Origin: JAMLIA01 sp039810005
GTDB taxonomy: Bacteria; Chloroflexota; Chloroflexia; Thermomicrobiales; CFX8
Direction of reading: 5' to 3'
NCBI GenBank assembly: GCA_039810005.1
Contig: JBDHWD010000079.1
Coordinates: forward strand, 1-14,475
DNA length: 14,475 nt
Positions 1 through 5,661 of the stretch are shown here, piece after piece (the stretch's first letter is position 1; the number at the start of each line of letters is the position of its first letter). Below the pieces are notes generated by a model. The model ran no database searches. It was not told the DNA's origin and saw only the letters and a list, made by a program, of their open reading frames with translations. Position numbers and translations under genes: made by a program.

Positions 1-156
1 ACCGGCTACCAGCGCGAGGCGGGCTATGGTCCGGCCAAGCCGGGCGAAACGTTCCGTATCTTCCTCGACATCCGGCGCGCGCACGACGTCCTGGGCTGGA
101 CACCGGAGGTGCCGCTGGAAGAGGGCATCGCGCAGACGGTTGCGTCGCTGCGGTAG
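1..156 (+). CDS. NAD-dependent epimerase/dehydratase, C-terminal fragment
   Basis: The window opens inside this gene. Frame 1 is open from base 1 to a TAG at 154-156, giving 51 C-terminal residues. The tail reads like extended-SDR sugar-nucleotide epimerases of the GalE/NAD-dependent epimerase family: a YGPAKPGE segment, then LDIRRAHDVLGWTPEVPLEEGI and a closing amphipathic helix. In that family this region packs against the sugar-nucleotide site and contains the 'A...LGW.P...LEEGI..T' signature. The Rossmann NAD-binding motif and the YxxxK catalytic pair would lie upstream of the window and cannot be seen. If it is an epimerase it would interconvert or modify a UDP- or dTDP-sugar in the cytosol, which fits the polysaccharide genes downstream. 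Substrate and exact family are not decidable from 51 residues. Confidence 0.75.
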   Translation, partial: TGYQREAGYGPAKPGETFRIFLDIRRAHDVLGWTPEVPLEEGIAQTVASLR

Positions 157-295
157 CCTGATTTATAGAGAGCACTGACAGAGGCCCGTGCCTGGCTGAC
201 CTGAAAGCGAGTGCATCCCATGACGCCGACACCGAGTCGTCTTCCGAATCCGGTTCCGTCCAGAACCAGCGCGGAGGTACACGTTTCGGAGACAT

Positions 296-302
296 AAAGG
301 AG
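296..302 (+). promoter_or_regulatory. Ribosome binding site of the DinB-like gene
   Basis: AAAGGAG lies nine bases before the ATG at 312 and fixes that start. The 155 bases between the epimerase stop and this ATG hold no other recognisable gene. I see no convincing -35/-10 pair there. Confidence 0.7.
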
Positions 303-311
303 ACGACCACG

Positions 312-824
312 ATGTCAGAGAGTCTGTCCGAGTTGTTCAGATATAACGTCTGGGCAACGGAGAGCCTTTTCGATGCCTGCGAAAGCCTGAGCATCGAGCA
401 ACTGGATGCAACTGCTGTCGGCACGTTCGGCACGATCCGCGACACGCTGGTGCACCTCGTCGGCGCGCAGGAGCGTTTCGCTGCCGCGCTGGCCGAGGAT
501 GAGCAGGCCAACACCTCGCGAGAGCGCATGCCGTACACCGGCCTCGCCGATCTGCGTGTCGCCGCCCGCGCCAGCGGCGAACGGCTCGTTGAGATCGCTG
601 AGAACATGACCGACGGTGCGACCGTGCCGATCAACGATCGCGGCACGGAGTACACGATGCCGGTCTGGGTGCTGCTGCTGCAATCCCTCGTCCACGGCCT
701 TGAGCATCGCACGCAGGTGGCGGCGATCCTCACCCAGCTCGGCGTCGACCCGCCGGGCATGGATGGCTGGACGTACCACGAGATGAACTTCGGCGCAGAC
801 TGGAGTCGGCTCTGGAGCTCATAG
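312..824 (+). CDS. DinB family putative metal-dependent protein
   Basis: The 170-residue protein has the size of DinB/YfiT-like four-helix-bundle proteins. It begins with the family-typical 'LF.YN.WA...L..A' helix (residues 8-22). The three histidines that bind a divalent metal in this family are present: His48 (in TLVHLVGAQERF) and His128 and His132 (in LVHGLEHRTQ). Family members are cytosolic. They include bacillithiol- or mycothiol-dependent transferases and many stress-induced proteins of unknown reaction, so the function here is open. There is no signal peptide or membrane segment. The ATG at 312 sits well behind AAAGGAG. It stands alone, 155 bases after the epimerase and followed by a hairpin, so it is probably monocistronic. 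Confidence 0.85.
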   Translation: MSESLSELFRYNVWATESLFDACESLSIEQLDATAVGTFGTIRDTLVHLVGAQERFAAALAEDEQANTSRERMPYTGLADLRVAARASGERLVEIAENMTDGATVPINDRGTEYTMPVWVLLLQSLVHGLEHRTQVAAILTQLGVDPPGMDGWTYHEMNFGADWSRLWSS

Positions 825-833
825 GCTCCTGAT

Positions 834-871
834 CGGTGTGGCCAGCTACCGCTGAGGAGCTGGCCACGCTG
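834..871 (+). terminator. Hairpin downstream of the DinB-like gene
   Basis: GTGGCCAGCT (838-847) is a perfect inverted repeat of AGCTGGCCAC (858-867) around a 10-base loop. The stem extends outward to 834 and 871 with two G-T pairs. It starts ten bases after the stop codon at 822-824. There is no clear T-run after it, so it may be a weak intrinsic terminator or an mRNA 3' end stabiliser. Confidence 0.55.
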
Positions 872-1285
872 CCTCTGTTGCCCGCTTGCCGTTGTGACGA
901 TGGGGCAGGTCTGGCCTGCCTCACCCCCCCGCGCGGCAAAAGTGCCCTTCGCTTGCCCATTGCACATAACGTGGTGAGCCATGCACCAACCGGCGTTCGA
1001 TGGCTCCTGACTTGCGCCAGCAACCGATAGTGGCCGGACTTGCCCAACAGATGTGAAATCAACCACCTCGCAATACGAGAGAATCCTGCAACCGCAAATC
1101 CAATTCAGAGGTGTATTGCACAGATGTCTTGTGGTAAATTCTTGGTCATCGGCGCAGATCCCGAGATCGCGGTTCTGGCGCCGACCGAATCCGATGGACA
1201 ACCTGCCCATCGTCATAACGAACAGGGACGCGATGATCCCGAGCACTGTACGTGGTCGCTTGGTGCTTGGGGGAGCTAGCAGCGA
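872..1285. other. Long non-coding stretch before the GT2-GH26 gene
   Basis: About 480 bases separate the DinB stop (824) from the next gene (1310). No frame in it gives a protein I recognise. The best plus-strand open frames (836-1030, 1040-1279) have no good ribosome binding site and no family-like composition. A small inverted repeat, GGCAGG-N5-CCTGCC, lies at 904-920 just before a C-run. The stretch is less GC-rich around 1060-1140 than its neighbours, which would suit a promoter. TTGCAC (1116-1121) and TAAATT (1135-1140) are only 13 bases apart, so I do not call one. It could hold a long 5' leader for the gene at 1310. Confidence 0.4.
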
Positions 1286-1315
1286 ACCCACCCCTTCATT
1301 AGAGAGGGTGTGGGT
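1286..1315 (+). promoter_or_regulatory. Hairpin covering the ribosome binding site of the GT2-GH26 gene
   Basis: ACCCAC (1286-1291) pairs with GTGGGT (1310-1315), and CCCT (1292-1295) pairs with AGGG (1305-1308). T1309 is bulged and the loop is nine bases (1296-1304). The right arm contains the purine-rich AGAGAGGG Shine-Dalgarno candidate and the possible GTG start at 1310. As RNA this would hide the ribosome site, so translation of the synthase could be structure-controlled. That function is inferred; only the complementarity is seen. There is no T-run after it, which argues against an intrinsic terminator. Confidence 0.45.
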
Positions 1316-4126
1316 ATCTGCATGCGCTCATCCAACCGTTCGCGTCGGGTTGTCTTCGCTTCTGAGACGGCAACAGAATGCCGCACCCAGATCATCGATC
1401 ATCCGGTTCTCGCCGGCCGTGACAAGGTCGTCTTTGGCCTGATTACCGTCGCCTGGCTGGCAGCCAGCATCGTCTTCTGGCGCTGGTGGATACAGAGCGA
1501 CCACGTCCTGTCGCTGCCGACCTTTATCGTCGCCTCATTCGCGCTCGCCTACGACCTGCTGATGATGCCGGCCGTGTTCATCTTCATGATGTTCAAGATG
1601 CGTCGCCCCGAGCCGATCAGCCCGCCGGATGGCTTGCGTGTGGCGATGGTGACGGCGATCGTGCCCTCGTCCGAGTCGATCGACGTGCTGGAGCGCACCC
1701 TCGCAGCGATGGTTCGCGTTCGCTATCCGCACGACAACTGGGTTCTCGACGAAGGCGGCGACCCGCAAGTACGGGCGCTCTGTGCCCGGTATGGCGCGAA
1801 CTACTGGACCCGCAAAGGTGTACCCGAGTTCAATCAGCCGCAGTGGCCGTTTCAAGCGAAGACGAAATCCGGCAACTACAACTCGTGGTTCTCGCAAATT
1901 GCCTACGAGCGCTACGACTACCTGGTGCAGCTCGACACCGATCATGCGCCGGTCGAGGAGTACCTGGATGAGGTCCTCGGCTATTTCATCGATCCGGAAG
2001 TCGCCTACGTGGCACTCCCCAGTGTCTACTGGAATCTGGACGACTGGCCGTCGCGCGGTAGCTCCGAGCAGAGCCAGATCTTCCAGGGGCCGATCCAGAT
2101 GGGTTATTACGGCTGGGCGCGCACGCCGATGATCATTGGCTCACATGCCGCCTATCGCATGTCTGCGCTGCAGGAGATCGGCGGCTTCGCGCCATCCCGC
2201 GCCGAGGACCACCTGGATTCGCTGCGATTTGCCCAGCTCGGGTACCGTGGCGTGTTCGTCTCCAAGGTTCTGGCGACCGGTCTGGGGCCGCACACGCTGT
2301 CCGACTATCTGGTGCAGGAGCATCAGTGGGCCTTCTCAATCATGCAGGTGCTGCTGAAATACGCCGGCGAGTCGGGCCGGCTTGGCTGGCGACAGCGCAT
2401 CGCGTTCCTGTTTTCGGAATGCTGGTACTCGCTGTTCGCCTTCTGCTACCTGATCCTCTTCTCGCTGCCGATCTTCGCCCTGCTGACGAACCGGCCAATC
2501 GTCAACCTCAGCTTCCTGCAGTTCATGCTGCACTCACTGCCAATCACGTTGACGGCGCTCGTTGGCGTCGCCTGGGGCTATCGCAAGGGCTTGTATCGAC
2601 CCGGCAACCACTTCTTCATGTCGTGGCAAGGGATTGTCCTCGCGGCTGCGCGCTGGCCGATCGTCCTGATCGCACTGGTAAACGCCGTGATCTCGATCGT
2701 CTTTCGCAATGGCGCGTTCACCTATATGGTGACGCCGAAGGGACGGCGCGCGGTTCAGGCGAAGGACACGCTGCGCGTGATCGTGCCGTTCGTTGTGCTG
2801 GCTATCGTGCCGATTGCCACCGTGATCGCCTATCCATTCCTCGGTCACGGCACGAGCTTCGACGCTGCCGGCTACGTCGTATTCGCATTGCTCAGCTCGA
2901 TTCTGTACACCAGTCTCGTCGTCGCGGCGTTCTTCGATCACATCCGCTCGAACCTGCGCGCGCGAGTCGGGTTCCGGCGAGCCCTGGGCGGTGCTGTGCC
3001 GATCGCGGTGATCGCGGTGCTTCTGCTACAGGGGATTGTGGTGGGCGGCTCGATCAACCGCGTGAATGCGCTCGAAGCGTTGCGCTACGACCCGAATGTC
3101 GAACATCCATCCAGTCGGCCCAATGTTGCAGATCTCGCCGATGATGGGGAGTCAGTTGAGGCGCTTGTGCCTCAGCCAACGTCAACGCCGTTGCCAACGC
3201 CGACTGCCGTTCCGACGGCAACGCCAACTGTCGTACCGACGGCAACGCCAGCGCCTCGGCTGGTGTCATCTCCGCTGTTCAAACCGGCCGCAAGCGGCGT
3301 GACGTTCGGCGCATATGACCCCGATGGCAACCTTGCTCGCATCTCGCGACTGGATCACCTGTTTACTCGCTGGATGGACGACGATTCCGGCGGTGTGCCA
3401 CTTGAGGACATTCAGCGCTCGTACGATCGTGGCGTGCCGGTGATGCTCTCGCTGGAGCCGTGGCCGATCGCCGGCGTCGGCGGCGACGACCTGGCGGATG
3501 CGGTCGTGCAGGGCGAGTACGACGCGATCATCCGTCGCGCTGCTGTTGCGGCCCGTAGTGTTGATCAGCCGATCCTGATTCGCTTCGGTCACGAGATGGA
3601 TCTTGCCGACCTGTATCCGTGGTCCAATGCGGACGCCGACAAGTACATCGCCATGTACCGTCATACAGTCCGTCTGTTCCGCGCCGCAGGAGCGACCAAC
3701 GTGCTGTGGGTCTGGTCGCCGGCCGGAACCGAAGATGCGCTGCGCTATTACCCCGGCGATGCCTGGGTGGATTACGTTGGCCTGACCGTGCTGGAGTACT
3801 CCGGATGGGAGACGGCAGCCGGCCACGCCGAGCCACGCGACTACAAGGATCTGATCAACGAGAAGTACCAGCTCGTCATCACGCTCGGGAAGCCGATCAT
3901 GATCGCCGAGGCAGGGATCGATCTGCCGGGAGAGCTCAAGGCTAAGTCGGTGCGGCGGATGGTCGAGATCATGGAATCGTTCCCGAAGATTCGGGCCATT
4001 GTGTACTTCAACGCGCGCAATCCGGTGACGCCGATTATGTCGGAGCGGCCGCAGTGGACGCTGCGCCCGGCAGACCGTGCGATCCTGTCCTCAGCGCTCG
4101 ACAGCGCGGACTGGTTTACGCGCTAA
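1310..4126 (+). CDS. GT2 polysaccharide synthase fused to extracytoplasmic GH26-like hydrolase
   Basis: This 938-residue membrane protein joins a processive glycosyltransferase to a glycoside hydrolase. Two TM helices (about 39-58, 68-95) precede a BcsA-like GT2 domain (108-350) with VLDEGG (Asp147), the UDP-sugar/metal DTD motif (209-211), the catalytic-base ED (299-300) and QEHQW (336-340) in the place of QxxRW. TM pairs follow (about 366-392 and 401-423). Next come an amphipathic stretch and a gating-loop-like MVTPKG (473-478; FxVTxK in BcsA), then TMs at 487-510, 519-542 and 561-581. A Pro/Thr linker (620-650) leads to a GH26-like barrel (664-938) with acid/base Glu762 in RFGHEM and nucleophile Glu867 in IMIAEAG. 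No PilZ domain is seen. Likely role: make and extrude a beta-glycan, possibly mannan- or glucan-like, and trim it outside. The polymer is not determinable. GTG 1310 gives the longest frame. ATG 1322, four codons in, sits better behind AGAGAGGG. Confidence 0.85.
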   Translation: MGICMRSSNRSRRVVFASETATECRTQIIDHPVLAGRDKVVFGLITVAWLAASIVFWRWWIQSDHVLSLPTFIVASFALAYDLLMMPAVFIFMMFKMRRPEPISPPDGLRVAMVTAIVPSSESIDVLERTLAAMVRVRYPHDNWVLDEGGDPQVRALCARYGANYWTRKGVPEFNQPQWPFQAKTKSGNYNSWFSQIAYERYDYLVQLDTDHAPVEEYLDEVLGYFIDPEVAYVALPSVYWNLDDWPSRGSSEQSQIFQGPIQMGYYGWARTPMIIGSHAAYRMSALQEIGGFAPSRAEDHLDSLRFAQLGYRGVFVSKVLATGLGPHTLSDYLVQEHQWAFSIMQVLLKYAGESGRLGWRQRIAFLFSECWYSLFAFCYLILFSLPIFALLTNRPIVNLSFLQFMLHSLPITLTALVGVAWGYRKGLYRPGNHFFMSWQGIVLAAARWPIVLIALVNAVISIVFRNGAFTYMVTPKGRRAVQAKDTLRVIVPFVVLAIVPIATVIAYPFLGHGTSFDAAGYVVFALLSSILYTSLVVAAFFDHIRSNLRARVGFRRALGGAVPIAVIAVLLLQGIVVGGSINRVNALEALRYDPNVEHPSSRPNVADLADDGESVEALVPQPTSTPLPTPTAVPTATPTVVPTATPAPRLVSSPLFKPAASGVTFGAYDPDGNLARISRLDHLFTRWMDDDSGGVPLEDIQRSYDRGVPVMLSLEPWPIAGVGGDDLADAVVQGEYDAIIRRAAVAARSVDQPILIRFGHEMDLADLYPWSNADADKYIAMYRHTVRLFRAAGATNVLWVWSPAGTEDALRYYPGDAWVDYVGLTVLEYSGWETAAGHAEPRDYKDLINEKYQLVITLGKPIMIAEAGIDLPGELKAKSVRRMVEIMESFPKIRAIVYFNARNPVTPIMSERPQWTLRPADRAILSSALDSADWFTR
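3203..3250 (+). repeat. Two 24-bp tandem repeats encoding the Pro/Thr linker
   Basis: Units 3203-3226 and 3227-3250 differ at two of 24 bases and share CCGACGGCAACGCCA. They encode repeated Thr-x-Val-Pro-Thr-Ala-Thr-Pro octads within the linker between the membrane domain and the GH26-like domain. Low-complexity Pro/Thr spacers are common between modules of secreted carbohydrate-active enzymes and can be O-glycosylated. The repeat keeps the reading frame and could vary in copy number between strains. Confidence 0.75.
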
Positions 4127-4145
4127 TACGAAAATCGCCACCCTC

Positions 4146-4194
4146 GACGAGCCGTGCCGCTGCCGCTACAAAGTGCGCAGCGGTACGGCTCGTC
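4146..4194 (+). terminator. Strong hairpin after the GT2-GH26 gene
   Basis: GACGAGCCGTGCCGCTG (4146-4162) pairs with CAGCGGTACGGCTCGTC (4178-4194), a 17-bp stem with one G-T pair and a 15-base loop. It begins 19 bases after the TAA at 4124-4126. No T-run follows. It is the likely transcript end or processing barrier, separating the synthase from the GH gene that starts at 4392. Confidence 0.6.
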
Positions 4195-4216
4195 ATGCCT
4201 GAACGCAGATGAAGAC

Positions 4217-4245
4217 TTCGCAATCTACTGACAAGACTGTAAGAT
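4217..4245 (+). promoter_or_regulatory. Weak candidate promoter for the clan GH-A-like gene
   Basis: TTCGCA (4217-4222) and TAAGAT (4240-4245) are separated by 17 bases, and each matches the sigma70-type consensus at four of six positions. It lies just after the hairpin at 4146-4194 in a locally AT-richer stretch, about 145 bases before the gene start. This is a suggestion only. Confidence 0.25.
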
Positions 4246-4338
4246 AGTTCAGGCTGTCGATCATTCTTCACGACGCATTCGTCCCCGATCGCTGGCCCGG
4301 ACTTACTGTCGTGGCTGTCGAAGAGGGCGGGGGAGCGA

Positions 4339-4395
4339 GTGCCGATCGAACATGATCTGCAGGCGACGCCCGGAAGCGCAAGGTGGTTGACGTGA
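4339..4395 (+). other. Possible 18-codon leader ORF overlapping the GH start
   Basis: A GTG at 4339 follows GGGGGAG (4329-4335) and opens an 18-codon frame that reads MPIEHDLQATPGSARWLT. It stops at TGA 4393-4395. The stop overlaps the GTG start at 4392 as GTGA. If translated it would couple translation into the hydrolase gene. Short frames like this also occur by chance, so it is listed at low confidence. Confidence 0.2.
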
Positions 4396-5510
4396 CGGGA
4401 GTTGTCAATCGCGGCATCATCACCAGTGTTCTGGTGCTGCTGGCACTGTCGCCGATACAGCTGTTTGGATATTCCGGAGTGATTGGCTCTTCGTTCGATG
4501 CCGCCGACACGCGCCTCACCGGGTCGGCGGACAGATCTGATGCCGTCGCCGCGCGCAGACCGACGCCACCGGTCGTGTTCGGTGTCTATCCCGATGCCGG
4601 CAACGGCGAGCTCGGCTATGTCGATTCGCCGGAAGGGCAGGCGGCCGACGCGGCGCTTCAGGCGCTGCGCGGTGATAAGCCGTTCGATGTGCATCTATAT
4701 ACCGCCTGGAGCTGGCACAACAACGCCGACCTCGACGCGAAGATCGAGCGCTACACCAGGGCCGGCCTGACAATCACGCTCACAATGAAGTACTCGCCGC
4801 CGGCTGGGCGCGATGGTGATGTCGATGGCTATGTCGACTTTGTTCGGTCGGTCGTGCGACGCTATCGGGGTAATCCTGCGGTGCAGGCCTATGTGATCGG
4901 CAACGAAGCGAACGTCACCTGGGGCAATCCGGAGTCGTCTGACGGCCCATTCCTGAATGCTGACCACGCGGTCGCGAAGGGGATCGTTGCGGCGCGACGC
5001 GAGCTGCTTGCGATTCGGTCGTCGGCAGGAGTCGGCACCAGCATGGCGATCATCGAGCCCGGGCATGACGCGGCGTTCGTCCGCCGATTACGAGAGATCG
5101 GTGGACGCCAGTTCTCATCGTCATTGTCATTCCTCGGCATCAACGTGTACCCGGGGCTATGGCCAGTTGGTTCCGGCGATCCGTATCAGGACATGATCGC
5201 GCATCTCCGCAGTACGCGAACTGCCCTCGCACAGGCGGGCTTCGGTTCGGCCGTGACGATTTCGGTACTCGAAAACGGATTCCCGACGCTGGACGAGGAC
5301 GATCAGGCATCACGGCTAAGCCAGATGGTGCAGGCGGTCTGCGCTGTTGCAGGCGAAACTGGCGTTCGCAACTACAGCTGGTTTGGCATGCGCGACGCTG
5401 ATTCGTCGTCAGACAATCCCTATGCGCACTACGGCCTGCTGCGCTCGGACCTCAGTGCGAAGCCGGCGTTCACCGTGTATCAGAGTCTGATCCAACGCTC
5501 TTGCCGCTAA
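4392..5510 (+). CDS. Exported putative clan GH-A glycoside hydrolase
   Basis: The 372-residue protein starts with a basic end and a hydrophobic segment (about 6-28, GIITSVLVLLALSPIQLFGYSG) that serves as signal peptide or membrane anchor. A Ser/Ala/Arg-rich spacer follows, then a TIM-barrel-like domain from about residue 62. Its features match clan GH-A retaining hydrolases (GH5/GH39/GH53-like). Asn171-Glu172 in YVIGNEANVTW is the acid/base at the end of strand 4. Glu294 in ISVLENGFPT is the nucleophile at strand 7. A late Trp in NYSWFGMRD resembles strand 8. Outside the cell it would cleave a beta-linked glycan; family and substrate are unclear. AAGGTGG (4380-4386), five bases before GTG 4392, favours this start over GTG 4383. 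It follows the GT2-GH26 gene by 265 bases, so it may act on the same polymer. Confidence 0.7.
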   Translation: MTGVVNRGIITSVLVLLALSPIQLFGYSGVIGSSFDAADTRLTGSADRSDAVAARRPTPPVVFGVYPDAGNGELGYVDSPEGQAADAALQALRGDKPFDVHLYTAWSWHNNADLDAKIERYTRAGLTITLTMKYSPPAGRDGDVDGYVDFVRSVVRRYRGNPAVQAYVIGNEANVTWGNPESSDGPFLNADHAVAKGIVAARRELLAIRSSAGVGTSMAIIEPGHDAAFVRRLREIGGRQFSSSLSFLGINVYPGLWPVGSGDPYQDMIAHLRSTRTALAQAGFGSAVTISVLENGFPTLDEDDQASRLSQMVQAVCAVAGETGVRNYSWFGMRDADSSSDNPYAHYGLLRSDLSAKPAFTVYQSLIQRSCR

Positions 5511-5545
5511 GCGGTGAGCCGGCGCGAGATCATCGAATTGTCAGA

Positions 5546-5590
5546 TGCGGCAGCCTCCCCGCCCGCAGTTGTTCTTGGGCTGTTGCCGCA
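5546..5590. terminator. Hairpin between the convergent GH and kinase genes
   Basis: TGCGG-CAGCC (5546-5555) pairs with GGCTG (5578-5582) and CCGCA (5586-5590), leaving a three-base bulge (5583-5585). It lies 35 bases after the GH stop and 72 bases beyond the kinase stop, between genes that converge. A second, shorter pair, ACGAGCG (5612-5618) with CGCTCGT (5643-5649), lies nearer the kinase. Either could end transcription from its side. Neither has a long T-run. Confidence 0.4.
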
Positions 5591-5661
5591 GGTCAAACGC
5601 AGCGAACGATGACGAGCGTGGCGGGAAACGGATCGCCCAACCCGCTCGTGCGGTCGACGAC

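Noticed and set aside
836..1030. 64-residue frame after the DinB-like gene
   Set aside because: It begins inside the terminator-like hairpin, has no ribosome site and has no recognisable sequence.
2326..3144. 272-residue plus-strand open frame inside the GT2-GH26 gene
   Set aside because: It is a +1-frame shadow in GC-rich coding DNA, with an Arg/Ala-rich product and no family features.
3203..3250. Tandem repeats as a CRISPR or mobile-element trace
   Set aside because: They are in frame, have only two copies without spacers, and encode a Pro/Thr linker.
1310..4126. Calling the synthase bcsA
   Set aside because: The motifs fit processive GT2 enzymes in general, PilZ and a BcsB partner are absent, and the fused GH26-like domain could equally point to a mannan or mixed glycan. 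A gene symbol is not justified.
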